This document shows positions 25,651-35,460 of a stretch of 64,000 nucleotides of DNA, in pieces (positions within the stretch are counted from its first letter, which is position 1; every line of letters starts with the position of its first letter). The DNA comes from Lachnospiraceae bacterium UBA7202. GTDB taxonomy: Bacteria; Bacillota; Clostridia; Lachnospirales; Lachnospiraceae. Under the pieces are notes generated by a model. That model saw only the letters and a list, made by a program, of their open reading frames with translations, did no database searches and was not told the DNA's origin. A program made the translations under genes and the position numbers. The stretch spans positions 1 to 64,000 of the forward strand of contig DKUO01000044.1 in the NCBI GenBank assembly GCA_002490705.1. Direction: 5' to 3'.

Positions 25651-27483
25651 ATGAGCAGACTGGAAATTCCGATACCGAACAGAGCGCAGCTCGTGGTGGA
25701 GGAGCTTTACAGGGATTTGGAGAGAAGGATTGAGTCGAGCCCGTCGGGGCTGTGCCCGATTGACATGTCGAAGGCGTTTCTGGAATTGTGTCATGCGCAG
25801 TCCTGCGGGAAGTGTGTGCCTTGCAGGGTGGGGCTGGGACAGCTAAAAGCCATGATAACGGATGTGCTGGAAGGCAGGGCGACGTTAGATATTTTGGATG
25901 AAATTAAGGAGACGGCGGAGTGCATCATGGAGTCGGCTGACTGCGCGATCGGCTATGAGGCGGCCAACATGGTGTACAAGGGCTTGCAAGGTTTCCGCGA
26001 GGAATACGAGGCGCATATTGAACAGGGACGCTGTACCTGCACTTATCAGCAGCCCGTACCCTGTGTCTCCCTGTGTCCGGCAGGGGTGGATATTCCGGGA
26101 TACATAGCGCTGGTGTATGAGGGGCGGTATGAGGACGCGGTGCGTCTGATCCGCAAGGACAATCCGTTCCCGGTAACCTGCGGATTTATCTGCGAGCATC
26201 CCTGCGAGGCGAGGTGCCGCAGAAATATGGTGGACGACTCCGTCAATATCCGGGGGCTTAAGCGGATGGCGACAGAGTTCGCCGGAAAGGTGGCGCCGCC
26301 TGTGTGCAGCGAGTCTACCGGGAAAAGGGTGGCGATCGTCGGCGGCGGCCCGGGCGGCTTAAGTACCGCGTACTATTTACAGCTTATGGGCCATCAGGTG
26401 GTGGTTTATGAAATGCTTCCCAAGCTTGGGGGCATGCTCCGCTACGGGATACCGAATTACCGGCTGCCAAAGGAAAAGCTGGATGAGGACATCGAAGCGA
26501 TTCTGGCTACGGGCGTTCGGGCGGAATACGGGCACAGGATCGGTATTGATATCACCATAGACGAGTTGCGGAAAGAATATGACGCGGTGCTGATTACAAT
26601 CGGAGCCAGCACGGATAAAAAGCTTGGCATTGAGGGAGAGGATGCGGACGGCGTGATTTCCGCCGTGCGGTTTTTGCGGGACGTCGGGAAAAATCAGGCG
26701 GTTGACCTGAAAGGGAAAGAGGTCTGCGTCATTGGCGGCGGCAACGTATCCATGGACGCCGTGCGGACGGCGGTGCGCCTCGGCGCGAAGAAGGTGAGTA
26801 TTGTATACCGGAGAAGAATCGCGGATATGACGGCGCTTCGCGACGAGATAGACGGCGCCATCGCGGAGGGCGTGGAGGTACAGGTTTTAAAGGCTCCCGT
26901 TAAGATATGTAAGGATGCGGACGGCAAGGTGACGGGACTTGAGGTGCAGCCCCAGATGATCAGCAGTATCAAAAACGGCAGGGCGGGCGTGAAACCGAGC
27001 GGGGAGGAAAACTTTACGATTCCCTGCCAGACCGTTATCGTTGCCATCGGACAGGATATCGAATATCAGCACTTTGCGGACGCCGGTGTGCCCATAAACA
27101 GAGGCGTGATTCAGACGCAGAGCTACGGCGGCTTCGATCTGCTTCCCGGCGTGTTTGCGGGCGGCGACTGTGCGACCGGTCCCGCCACGGTGGTTCGCGC
27201 GATCGGGGCGGCGAAGGTGCTGGCTGCCAATATTGATGAATACCTGGGCTACCATCACAGTATTTCCAGCGGGGTGGAAGTGCCCCAGCCCAACATTGCG
27301 GACAGAAATCCCTGTGGGCGCGTGAATATGACCGAGAGAGAAGCGTGTGAGAGGGTCTGCGACTTTGAGGGCGTGGAGCTTCCCATGACGGAGTCAGAGT
27401 GCAGACAGGAGGCTTCCCGATGCCTTCGCTGTGATCATTTTGGCTTTGGAGCTTTGAAAGGAGGGCGCAGTACATTATGGTAA
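25651..27483 (+). CDS. GltD-like FAD/NAD(P) oxidoreductase subunit of a group A2 [FeFe] hydrogenase
   Basis: A 610-residue flavoprotein. The N-terminus (about 1–120) is a NuoF-type 4Fe-4S segment (SCGKCVPCR). A glutamate-synthase small-subunit-like part follows, with Fe-S cysteines (CVSLCPAGVDIPGY, CEHPCEARCRR), an FAD loop (AIVGGGPGG, about 231), an NAD(P) loop (VIGGGNVSMD) and GVFAGGDC. A late cysteine cluster is CLRCDHFG. It probably links NAD(P)H and ferredoxin to the HydA subunit encoded next, whose start overlaps its end. Group A2 hydrogenases are defined by this glutamate-synthase-type partner. The exact electron donor is not known. Confidence 0.9.
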   Translation: MSRLEIPIPNRAQLVVEELYRDLERRIESSPSGLCPIDMSKAFLELCHAQSCGKCVPCRVGLGQLKAMITDVLEGRATLDILDEIKETAECIMESADCAIGYEAANMVYKGLQGFREEYEAHIEQGRCTCTYQQPVPCVSLCPAGVDIPGYIALVYEGRYEDAVRLIRKDNPFPVTCGFICEHPCEARCRRNMVDDSVNIRGLKRMATEFAGKVAPPVCSESTGKRVAIVGGGPGGLSTAYYLQLMGHQVVVYEMLPKLGGMLRYGIPNYRLPKEKLDEDIEAILATGVRAEYGHRIGIDITIDELRKEYDAVLITIGASTDKKLGIEGEDADGVISAVRFLRDVGKNQAVDLKGKEVCVIGGGNVSMDAVRTAVRLGAKKVSIVYRRRIADMTALRDEIDGAIAEGVEVQVLKAPVKICKDADGKVTGLEVQPQMISSIKNGRAGVKPSGEENFTIPCQTVIVAIGQDIEYQHFADAGVPINRGVIQTQSYGGFDLLPGVFAGGDCATGPATVVRAIGAAKVLAANIDEYLGYHHSISSGVEVPQPNIADRNPCGRVNMTEREACERVCDFEGVELPMTESECRQEASRCLRCDHFGFGALKGGRSTLW

Positions 27484-29198
27484 AAGTGACGATAGACAAC
27501 CGGGAAATAGAAGTGGAAAACGGCAGTACCATTATGGATGCCGCAAACAGGGCAGGCATACCCATTCCCAAGCTCTGCTATCTGAAAGATATCAACGAGA
27601 TCGGCGCCTGCCGTGTGTGTGTGGTGGAGATCGAGGGGAAAGAAAAGCTGGTGACCTCCTGTAACAATCAGGTGGAGGATGGAATGGTGGTTTACACCAA
27701 CAGCGCAAAGGTTCGCAGGAACAGAAGAAAAACCATTGAAATGATTCTGTCCCAGCACAATACGGACTGCGTGACCTGCGCCCGCAACCGGAACTGTTCT
27801 CTGCAAACGATTGCCAGAGATCTGAATATTCTGGATGTGCCCTATGAAAAGGAGCTGCGGCCCCTGCTTTGGAACAAAAATTTCCCGCTGATTCGGGACA
27901 ACGATAAATGCATTAAATGTATGCGCTGTATTCAGGTGTGCGACAAGATACAGAATGTGAATGTCTGGGACATTGAGGGAACCGGCTCCAGAACGGACGT
28001 GTATGTGTCGGGCAACCGTAAAATAGAAGAGTCCGACTGTACCCTGTGCGGCCAGTGCGTCACCCACTGTCCGGTGGGAGCGCTTAGGGCGAGGGACGAC
28101 ACGGAAAAGGCATGGTGGGCGATAGACAACAAGGACAAGGTGACGGTGGTGCAGGTGGCTCCAGCGGTGAGAACGGCGTGGGGCGAGGCGTTTGGCATGA
28201 CGCCGGAGGAAACGCCCATGGGCAAGATTGTGGACGCCCTGAAGCGTATGGGCTTCGACTATGTGTTTGACACTGTGTTCTCGGCGGATCTTACCATCAT
28301 GGAGGAAGGCAGTGAGTTTGTGGAGCGCTTCAAAAAGGGGGACACAAGGCGGATGCCCATGTTTACCTCCTGCTGTCCCGGCTGGGTGCGGTTCGTGAAG
28401 GCCCGCTATCCCCATTTGGTAGACAGACTTTCCACGGCAAAATCGCCGCAGCAGATGTTTGGCGCGGTGATGAAGACTTATTTTGCGAAAAAAATCGGCG
28501 TCCCGCCGGAAAACATTGTGACTGTATCCGTTATGCCCTGTATGGCAAAAAAGGCGGAACGCGAAATGGAGCTGTTTTATGAGGAATACGCAGGCCATGA
28601 CGTGGATGTGGTGCTGACCACCAGAGAGTTAAACCGCATGATCAAGATGGCGCACATTGACCCGCACACGCTTACGGAGAAACCCTGTGACAAACCTATG
28701 GAGCAGGGCACCGGGGCAGGTGTGATCTTCGGGACGACCGGCGGCGTGATGGAGGCGGCTCTTCGCTCGGCATTCTACCTGATGACCGGGAGCAATCCGG
28801 AGGAGGATGCGTTCAGGGAGGTGCGCAGCCGCAGAGAACAGAAATTGTGGAAGGAAGCGGAGTTTCAAATAAAAGATGTTACAATCCGCACAGCGGTGGT
28901 AAACGGACTGGGAAATACCGCGAAGCTCATAGAAGCTTTGGAAAGAGGAGAGGTACACTATGATTTCGTGGAGGTCATGGCCTGTCCGGGGGGATGTGTC
29001 GGCGGCGGCGGACAGCCCATCAAAGACGGGATGGAGCTTGCGGACGAAAGAAGCGAGACGCTGCGGGAGCTGGACAGATGCGCAAAGCGGCGGTTCTCCC
29101 ATGAAAACCCCGATATCTTAAAGCTGTATGAGGAGTTTTTTGAGAGGCCGTTATCGCACAAAGCCCATCTGCTGTTACATACCGAACATGCAAGATAA
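27477..29198 (+). CDS. hydA: [FeFe] hydrogenase catalytic subunit (HydA)
   Basis: A 573-residue cytoplasmic hydrogenase that evolves or consumes H2. In order: a 2Fe-2S domain (CYLKDINEIGACRVC), the His-ligated cluster region (HNTDCVTCARNRNC), two 4Fe-4S motifs (CIKCMRCIQVC and CTLCGQCVTHCP), and all three H-cluster signatures: TSCCPGW (about 297), MPCMAKKAE (about 352) and EVMACPGGCVGGGGQP (about 499). All ligands are present, so it should be active given HydEFG maturases, which are not in this window. AGGAGG supports the start, which overlaps the flavoprotein gene by 7 bases. Confidence 0.96.
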   Translation: MVKVTIDNREIEVENGSTIMDAANRAGIPIPKLCYLKDINEIGACRVCVVEIEGKEKLVTSCNNQVEDGMVVYTNSAKVRRNRRKTIEMILSQHNTDCVTCARNRNCSLQTIARDLNILDVPYEKELRPLLWNKNFPLIRDNDKCIKCMRCIQVCDKIQNVNVWDIEGTGSRTDVYVSGNRKIEESDCTLCGQCVTHCPVGALRARDDTEKAWWAIDNKDKVTVVQVAPAVRTAWGEAFGMTPEETPMGKIVDALKRMGFDYVFDTVFSADLTIMEEGSEFVERFKKGDTRRMPMFTSCCPGWVRFVKARYPHLVDRLSTAKSPQQMFGAVMKTYFAKKIGVPPENIVTVSVMPCMAKKAEREMELFYEEYAGHDVDVVLTTRELNRMIKMAHIDPHTLTEKPCDKPMEQGTGAGVIFGTTGGVMEAALRSAFYLMTGSNPEEDAFREVRSRREQKLWKEAEFQIKDVTIRTAVVNGLGNTAKLIEALERGEVHYDFVEVMACPGGCVGGGGQPIKDGMELADERSETLRELDRCAKRRFSHENPDILKLYEEFFERPLSHKAHLLLHTEHAR

Positions 29199-29214
29199 AA
29201 AATGTCAAATGACC

Positions 29215-29243
29215 TTGACAATTCCTCCTTTCGATGCCAAAAT
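29215..29243 (+). promoter_or_regulatory. promoter of the T-box–ileS transcript
   Basis: TTGACA (29215–29220), 17-base spacer, CAAAAT (29238–29243), 17 bases past the hydA stop. Confidence 0.55.
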
Positions 29244-29249
29244 GATAAG

Positions 29250-29576
29250 CAGTTATCATAGGCACAGACATTGAGGAAGACAGTACCCGATTTTTCAAAG
29301 TCGCAGCGAACCGGTGGCGGTGCGAGACCGGTACGAGTAGAAAATGGGGGAAAATCCCTTCTGAGTTTCAGACTGAACTTTCGCTGTTATTGCCGGGACT
29401 TTTTTGTGACATTTGTTGACAGAATCAGAAATCCGGAGAGGGGTGGAACAGTAGGCTCTGACGGCACCCGCCGTTATCGGGAACCGTATAGCCATCTGGG
29501 GATGGCGGTACGTCGTAACAGGTGGTATCACGAGAACTTTACCCTCGTCCTTTTACGGGACGGGGGCTTTTTTTTC
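29250..29576 (+). ncRNA. T-box leader controlling isoleucyl-tRNA synthetase
   Basis: A leader of about 330 bases ahead of ileS. It begins with a stem-I-like GAGGAAGACAGTA segment. Near its end it carries the T-box core AGGTGGTATCACG (29519–29531), in which TGGT can pair with an uncharged tRNA ending ACCA, matching the A73 discriminator of tRNA-Ile. It ends in a terminator (arms 29542–29550 and 29558–29566, then eight T). Uncharged tRNA-Ile should stabilise the antiterminator. A candidate ATC specifier is at 29424–29426, but I did not fold stem I and this is unsure. Confidence 0.88.
29541..29575 (+). terminator. T-box terminator hairpin
   Basis: CCCTCGTCC pairs with GGACGGGGG (one G·U), followed by T8 at 29568–29575; it is the regulated terminator of the ileS T-box. 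Confidence 0.88.
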
Positions 29577-29594
29577 AAAGAAAGGATGGACGCT

Positions 29595-32500
29595 ATGTAT
29601 CAGAAAGTCGACGCGAATCTGAATTTTGTGGACAGGGAGAAGGAGGTATGTCTTTTCTGGAAGGAGAACGATATCTTCAAAAAGAGTATGGACTCCCGAA
29701 AAGAAGGCCCTACGTACACCTTCTATGACGGGCCGCCGACGGCCAACGGCAAACCCCATATCGGGCATGTGCTGACCCGTGTGATCAAGGACATGATTCC
29801 CAGATACCGCACCATGAAGGGATATATGGTGCCCCGAAAGGCGGGTTGGGACACCCACGGGCTTCCTGTGGAGCTGGAGGTGGAAAAGCTCTTGGGATTG
29901 GACGGCAAGGAGCAGATCGAGGAGTACGGCCTTGACCCGTTTATCGGCAAATGTAAGGAATCGGTGTGGAAATATAAGGGTATGTGGGAGGATTTCTCAA
30001 ATACGGTGGGCTTCTGGGCCGATATGGATGATCCCTACGTGACCTATCACGATGATTTTATCGAGTCCGAGTGGTGGGCGCTTAAACAGATCTGGGATAA
30101 GGGCCTTTTATACAAGGGCTTTAAGATTGTGCCCTACTGCCCCCGCTGCGGTACGCCCCTGTCCTCTCACGAGGTGGCGCAGGGCTACAAGGCGGTGAAG
30201 GAGCGCTCGGCGATTGTCAGATTTAAGTTGAAGGATGAGGACGCCTATTTTCTGGCATGGACCACTACGCCGTGGACACTGCCCTCCAATGTGGCGCTCT
30301 GTGTGAACCCTGCGGAGACTTACGTAAAGGTGAAAGCGGCGGACGGCTATGTTTACTATCTGGCGCAGGCTCTTGCAGACACCGTGCTTGGAAAGCTTGC
30401 CGAGGACGGAAAGCCTGCCTATGAGGTTCTGGAAACCTATGTGGGCACCGATCTGGAGCGCAAGGAGTATGAGCCCCTCTTTGCCTGTGCGGGCGAGGCG
30501 GCGGCCAAACAGAAAAAGAAGGGCCACTATGTGACCTGTGACAATTACGTTACCATGACCGACGGTACCGGTATCGTGCATATCGCTCCCGCCTTCGGTG
30601 AGGACGACGCACAGGTGGGCCGCAAATATGATCTTCCCTTTGTGCAGTTTGTGGACGGCAAGGGAAATATGACCGAGGAGACGCCCTATGCCGGTTTGTT
30701 TGTGAAGAAAGCGGACCCGGAGGTGTTGAAGGATCTGGACAAGGAGGGAAAGCTCTTTGACGCGCCTAAGTTTGAGCATGACTATCCTTTCTGCTGGCGG
30801 TGTGACACCCCCCTGATCTACTATGCCCGCGAGTCCTGGTTTATTAAAATGACGGCGGTGCGCGATGATCTGGTGAGGAACAATAAGACGGTCAACTGGA
30901 TTCCCGAGTCCATCGGCGAGGGACGTTTCGGCAACTGGCTGGAAAATATTCAGGACTGGGGTATCTCCCGTAACCGTTACTGGGGTACGCCTCTAAACGT
31001 GTGGGAGTGCGAGGACTGCGGCCATATGGAAGCCATCGGCTCCCGTGAGGAATTGGAGAAAATGAGCGGCAATGCGGCGGCGAAGACGGTGGAGCTGCAC
31101 AGGCCCTATATCGATGAGATCACCTGTACCTGCCCGAAGTGCGGCAAGACGATGAAGCGTGTGCCGGAGGTGATTGACTGCTGGTTTGACTCCGGCGCCA
31201 TGCCTTTTGCACAGCATCACTATCCTTTTGAAAATAAGGAGCTGTTTGACAGCCAGTTTCCGGCTCAGTTTATCTCCGAGGCGGTGGATCAGACCCGCGG
31301 CTGGTTCTATTCCCTGATGGCGGAATCTACGCTCCTGTTTAACTGCGCGCCCTTTGAGAACGTGATCGTGCTGGGGCATGTGCAGGATGAGAACGGACAG
31401 AAGATGAGCAAGAGCAAGGGCAACGCGGTAGATCCCTTTGAGGCGCTTGAAACCTACGGCGCAGATGCGATCCGCTGGTATTTCTATATCAACTCGGCGC
31501 CCTGGCTGCCCAACCGTTTCCACGGCAAGGCGGTGCAGGAGGGACAGCGAAAGTTCCTCGGCACGCTCTGGAATACCTATGCTTTCTTCGTGCTCTACGC
31601 CAACATCGACAGCTTCGATGCGACGAAGTACAGCCTGGATTATGAGAAGCTTCCCGTGATGGATAAGTGGCTGCTGTCCAAATTAAATACGGCCATCAAG
31701 GAAGTGGACGATCATCTTGACAACTACAGAATCCCCGAGGCGGCAAGGGTGTTGGATAACTTTGTGGATGAGATGAGTAACTGGTATGTGAGAAGAAGCC
31801 GCGAGCGTTTCTGGGCAAAGGGCATGGAGCAGGATAAGATTAACGCTTATATGACCCTCTACACAGCCCTTGTGACGATCTGCAAATGCGCTGCGCCGAT
31901 GATTCCCTTTATGACGGAGGAAATCTACCGCAATCTGGTCTGCAGTATCGACAAAAATGCGCCGGAGAGCATCCATCTGTGTGATTTCCCGGCGGCGGAC
32001 GAGAGCAGGATCGACAAGAAGCTTGAGGACTCTATGGAAGAGGTATTGAAGATCGTGGTGATGGGGCGTGCGGCCCGCAATACGGCGAATATCAAGAACC
32101 GTCAGCCCATCGGCACCATGTATGTGAAGGCGGAGGCCGCTCTCGACGATTTCTATCAGGAGATCATCAGGGACGAGTTGAACGTGAAGCAGATCGTATT
32201 TTCCGACGACGTGTCGGCCTTTACGACCTACAGCTTTAAGCCCCAGCTTAAGACTGTCGGCCCGAAATACGGAAAACAGCTGGGCGGCATCAAGGCTTAT
32301 CTGTCCACGGTGGACGGAAGCGCCGCCATGGAGACGTTGAAGGCGGAAGGAAAGCTGACCTTCGATGTGGATGGCACGGAGGTTTCCCTTGCAGAGGAGG
32401 ATCTGCTCATCGACATGGCGCAGAAGGAAGGGTTTGTGGCGGAGGCCGACAATTATGTGACGGTCGTGCTTGACACGAATCTGACGGAGGAGCTGATCGA

Positions 32501-32756
32501 GGAGGGCTTTGTCTACGAGATCATCAGCAAGATTCAGAATATGCGTAAGGATGCGGATTTCGAGGTGATGGACCGCATTAAGGTTTCCATTGGCGGAAAC
32601 GAGAAGGTAGCACAGATTGCCGCGAAGAATGAGGCGATGATTGCCGGGAAGGTGCTGGCTGACAGGATCGGCGCGGGAGAGAGCCTGGCGGTTACGAAGG
32701 AGTGGAACGTGAACGGGGAGACCGTGACGATTGGCATTGAAAGGGTGCAATTATAA
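29595..32756 (+). CDS. ileS: isoleucyl-tRNA synthetase, type 2 (eukaryote-like)
   Basis: A class I synthetase of 1053 residues that charges tRNA-Ile in the cytoplasm. HIGH is at about residues 55–58 (PHIGH) and KMSKS at about 603 (QKMSKSKGN). The editing domain between them includes WTTTPWTLPSN, and GWDTHGLPVE is clear. The C-terminus lacks the cysteine-rich zinc domain of type 1 bacterial IleRS and the length fits type 2, a class often insensitive to mupirocin. The frame is open far upstream into the T-box; ATG 29595 is preferred because GAAAGG lies 9 bases before it (ATG 29586 overlaps that site). Confidence 0.95.
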   Translation: MYQKVDANLNFVDREKEVCLFWKENDIFKKSMDSRKEGPTYTFYDGPPTANGKPHIGHVLTRVIKDMIPRYRTMKGYMVPRKAGWDTHGLPVELEVEKLLGLDGKEQIEEYGLDPFIGKCKESVWKYKGMWEDFSNTVGFWADMDDPYVTYHDDFIESEWWALKQIWDKGLLYKGFKIVPYCPRCGTPLSSHEVAQGYKAVKERSAIVRFKLKDEDAYFLAWTTTPWTLPSNVALCVNPAETYVKVKAADGYVYYLAQALADTVLGKLAEDGKPAYEVLETYVGTDLERKEYEPLFACAGEAAAKQKKKGHYVTCDNYVTMTDGTGIVHIAPAFGEDDAQVGRKYDLPFVQFVDGKGNMTEETPYAGLFVKKADPEVLKDLDKEGKLFDAPKFEHDYPFCWRCDTPLIYYARESWFIKMTAVRDDLVRNNKTVNWIPESIGEGRFGNWLENIQDWGISRNRYWGTPLNVWECEDCGHMEAIGSREELEKMSGNAAAKTVELHRPYIDEITCTCPKCGKTMKRVPEVIDCWFDSGAMPFAQHHYPFENKELFDSQFPAQFISEAVDQTRGWFYSLMAESTLLFNCAPFENVIVLGHVQDENGQKMSKSKGNAVDPFEALETYGADAIRWYFYINSAPWLPNRFHGKAVQEGQRKFLGTLWNTYAFFVLYANIDSFDATKYSLDYEKLPVMDKWLLSKLNTAIKEVDDHLDNYRIPEAARVLDNFVDEMSNWYVRRSRERFWAKGMEQDKINAYMTLYTALVTICKCAAPMIPFMTEEIYRNLVCSIDKNAPESIHLCDFPAADESRIDKKLEDSMEEVLKIVVMGRAARNTANIKNRQPIGTMYVKAEAALDDFYQEIIRDELNVKQIVFSDDVSAFTTYSFKPQLKTVGPKYGKQLGGIKAYLSTVDGSAAMETLKAEGKLTFDVDGTEVSLAEEDLLIDMAQKEGFVAEADNYVTVVLDTNLTEELIEEGFVYEIISKIQNMRKDADFEVMDRIKVSIGGNEKVAQIAAKNEAMIAGKVLADRIGAGESLAVTKEWNVNGETVTIGIERVQL

Positions 32757-32782
32757 AAACTTTGAATTGAGCACTTTTCTTA

Positions 32783-32811
32783 TAGTCAAATGGCAAAATA
32801 CAAGATATAAT
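32783..32811 (+). promoter_or_regulatory. promoter of glycogen phosphorylase
   Basis: TAGTCA (32783–32788), 17-base spacer, perfect TATAAT (32806–32811), 61 bases before the start codon. Confidence 0.65.
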
Positions 32812-32871
32812 AGAGAGGAATAAGTTTAAAAAGACTTCTGTAACGTAAGAGGCAGCGAGGAGGAGGAAGAA

Positions 32872-35388
32872 ATGATAAAAAAAGCACCGGCAACAACTTT
32901 TGATACAGAGCTTTTTAAGAGAAGCGTCCTATACAATGTAAAGACTCTTTACAGGAAGACGCTGGAAGAGGCAACGGATCAGCAGATCTTTCAGGCGGTG
33001 TCCTACGCGGTTAAGGACGCCATTGTAGATCAGTGGTTAAAGTCGCAGAAGGAGTTCGAGAGACAGGACCCCAAGATGGTTTACTATCTGTCCATGGAAT
33101 TTCTGATGGGCCGTGCGCTGGGCAACAATATGATTAATCTACAGGCATATAAAGCGTTTGCACAGGCGCTTGAGGAACTGGGCATTGATATCAATGTGGT
33201 GGAGGATCAGGAGCCCGACGCGGCGCTCGGCAACGGCGGTCTGGGCCGTCTGGCGGCCTGCTTTTTGGATTCACTGGCAACTCTTGGCTACGAGGCTTAC
33301 GGCTGCGGTATCCGATACCGTTACGGTATGTTCAAGCAGGAGATCCGCGACGGCTATCAGGTGGAGGTGCCGGATAATTGGCTGAAAGATGGCAATCCCT
33401 TTGAACTGCGCCGGCCGGAGTACGCGAAAGAGGTTCGTTTCGGCGGCTATGTGAATGTCTATGTGGATGAGAACGGCAGGAGTAATTTCAAACAGGAAGG
33501 ATATCAGGCCGTAACGGCGATTCCCTACGATCTGCCGGTTGTGGGTTATGGCAACGGCATTGTCAATACCCTTCGCATTTGGGATGCGGAGCCGGTAAAC
33601 TGTTTCCAGCTGGATTCCTTTGATAAGGGGGATTACCAGAAGGCGGTGGAGCAGGAGAACCTTGCGAGAAATATCGTGGAGGTGCTCTATCCCAACGACA
33701 ACCATTACGCGGGCAAGGAGCTGCGTTTAAAACAGCAGTATTTCTTCATCTCTGCTTCGGTGCAGACAGCGATAGAGAAATATATGAGAAATCATGACGA
33801 CATCAGGAAGTTTCACGAGAAAGTGACCTTCCAGTTAAACGATACCCATCCGACGGTAGCGATTGCCGAGCTGATGCGTATTTTGATGGATGAGTATTAT
33901 CTGACATGGGACGAGGCGTGGGAAGTAACGACGAAAACCTGTGCGTACACCAACCATACGATTATGTCGGAGGCCCTTGAGAAATGGCCTATTGAGCTCT
34001 TCTCCAGACTGCTTCCCAGAGTTTATCAGATTGTGGAGGAGATCAACCGCCGTTTTATCGCAAAAATCGAGCAGATGTATCCCGGCAATCACGAGAAAGT
34101 CAGAAAGATGGCGATCATCTATGACGGACAGGTAAAGATGGCGCATTTGGCAATCGCGGCAGGCTACTCCGTAAATGGTGTGGCAAGATTACATACAGAA
34201 ATTCTAAAGAAGCAGGAGCTTAAGGATTTCTATGAGATGATGCCGGAGAAGTTTAACAATAAGACTAATGGTATCACCCAGAGACGTTTCCTTCTGCATG
34301 CGAATCCACTCCTTGCGGATTGGGTAACGGCGCATATCGGCGATGACTGGATCACAGATCTGCCGCAGATTGGCAGATTAAAGATTTATGCCGATGATGC
34401 GAAGGCACAGCAGGAATTTATGAATATTAAGTATCAGAATAAGGTGCGTCTGGCAAATTATATTTTGGAACATAACGGGATCGAAGTAAATCCCCGCTCC
34501 ATCTTTGACGTGCAGGTAAAACGCCTTCATGAGTATAAACGCCAGCTGTTAAATATTCTGCATGTGATGTATCTCTATAATGAACTGAAAGAGCATCCGG
34601 ATATGGAGTTCTATCCCAGAACCTTCATTTTCGGCGCCAAGGCGGCAGCAGGCTACAAGAACGCTAAACTGACCATTAAACTGATTAATTCCGTGGCGGA
34701 TGTGATAAACAACGATCCCGCTATCAAGGGAAAGATCAAGGTGGTATTTATTGAAAACTATCGGGTATCCAATGCGGAGATTATCTTTGCGGCGGCGGAT
34801 GTGTCCGAGCAGATCTCTACGGCCAGCAAGGAGGCTTCCGGAACGGGTAACATGAAGTTTATGTTGAACGGTGCGTTGACCATCGGCACCATGGACGGTG
34901 CGAATGTGGAGATCGTGGAGGAAGTGGGAGAAGAAAATGCGTTTATTTTCGGCCTTTCCTCCGACGAAGTGATCCGTTACGAGAATTTTGGCGGCTACGA
35001 TCCCACGGAGATCTTTAACAACGATCCTGATGTGAGAAAGGTTTTGATGCAGTTGATCAACGGTACTTATGCGCCGGGTGATCCGGATCTGTTCCGCTCA
35101 CTGTACAATTCCCTGTTAAATACGCAGAGCACCGCAAAGGCGGACACCTACTTTATCCTGAAGGATTTTAAGGCTTATGCGGAGGCACAGAAAAAGGTGG
35201 AGGCGGCTTACCGGAACGAGAAGGGCTGGGCGAAGAGCGCCATCTTAAATGTGGCGTGCTCCGGCAAATTTACTTCCGACAGAACCATTCAGGAGTATGT
35301 GGATGAGATCTGGAAGCTTGACAAGGTGGTGCTTCCCAAGGAGCCGGTGACCACGGCGCCCGTGGTAAAAAAAACGGTGAAACCGTAA
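32872..35388 (+). CDS. glgP: glycogen/starch phosphorylase
   Basis: An 838-residue GT35 enzyme that releases glucose 1-phosphate from alpha-1,4-glucan using phosphate and pyridoxal phosphate. The PLP lysine sits in GTGNMKFMLNGAL (about Lys662). The N-terminal YYLSMEFLMGR and NGGLGRLAACFLDS blocks and the VKRLHEYKRQLLN motif are diagnostic. Length is standard and the C-terminus complete. A very strong purine-rich site (GAGGAGGAGG) lies before the ATG. It has its own promoter and terminator, so it is monocistronic. It mobilises storage glycogen, for example during sporulation or starvation. Confidence 0.96.
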   Translation: MIKKAPATTFDTELFKRSVLYNVKTLYRKTLEEATDQQIFQAVSYAVKDAIVDQWLKSQKEFERQDPKMVYYLSMEFLMGRALGNNMINLQAYKAFAQALEELGIDINVVEDQEPDAALGNGGLGRLAACFLDSLATLGYEAYGCGIRYRYGMFKQEIRDGYQVEVPDNWLKDGNPFELRRPEYAKEVRFGGYVNVYVDENGRSNFKQEGYQAVTAIPYDLPVVGYGNGIVNTLRIWDAEPVNCFQLDSFDKGDYQKAVEQENLARNIVEVLYPNDNHYAGKELRLKQQYFFISASVQTAIEKYMRNHDDIRKFHEKVTFQLNDTHPTVAIAELMRILMDEYYLTWDEAWEVTTKTCAYTNHTIMSEALEKWPIELFSRLLPRVYQIVEEINRRFIAKIEQMYPGNHEKVRKMAIIYDGQVKMAHLAIAAGYSVNGVARLHTEILKKQELKDFYEMMPEKFNNKTNGITQRRFLLHANPLLADWVTAHIGDDWITDLPQIGRLKIYADDAKAQQEFMNIKYQNKVRLANYILEHNGIEVNPRSIFDVQVKRLHEYKRQLLNILHVMYLYNELKEHPDMEFYPRTFIFGAKAAAGYKNAKLTIKLINSVADVINNDPAIKGKIKVVFIENYRVSNAEIIFAAADVSEQISTASKEASGTGNMKFMLNGALTIGTMDGANVEIVEEVGEENAFIFGLSSDEVIRYENFGGYDPTEIFNNDPDVRKVLMQLINGTYAPGDPDLFRSLYNSLLNTQSTAKADTYFILKDFKAYAEAQKKVEAAYRNEKGWAKSAILNVACSGKFTSDRTIQEYVDEIWKLDKVVLPKEPVTTAPVVKKTVKP

Positions 35389-35414
35389 GCGGTAAGATGT
35401 GAATGAAAAAGAAG

Positions 35415-35448
35415 GCCTCCTTCGAGTTACTGGAAGGAGGCTTTTTTT
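35415..35448 (+). terminator. terminator of glgP
   Basis: GCCTCCTTC (35415–35423) pairs perfectly with GAAGGAGGC (35433–35441), 9-base loop, then T7. It ends 12 bases before the next start codon. Confidence 0.9.
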
Positions 35449-35460
35449 CAGAGGAGAGGT

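Noticed and set aside
29271..29594. Extended N-terminus for IleRS (in-frame from 29271).
   Set aside because: This region is the T-box RNA with its terminator; the protein homology begins after ATG 29595 with its own ribosome site.
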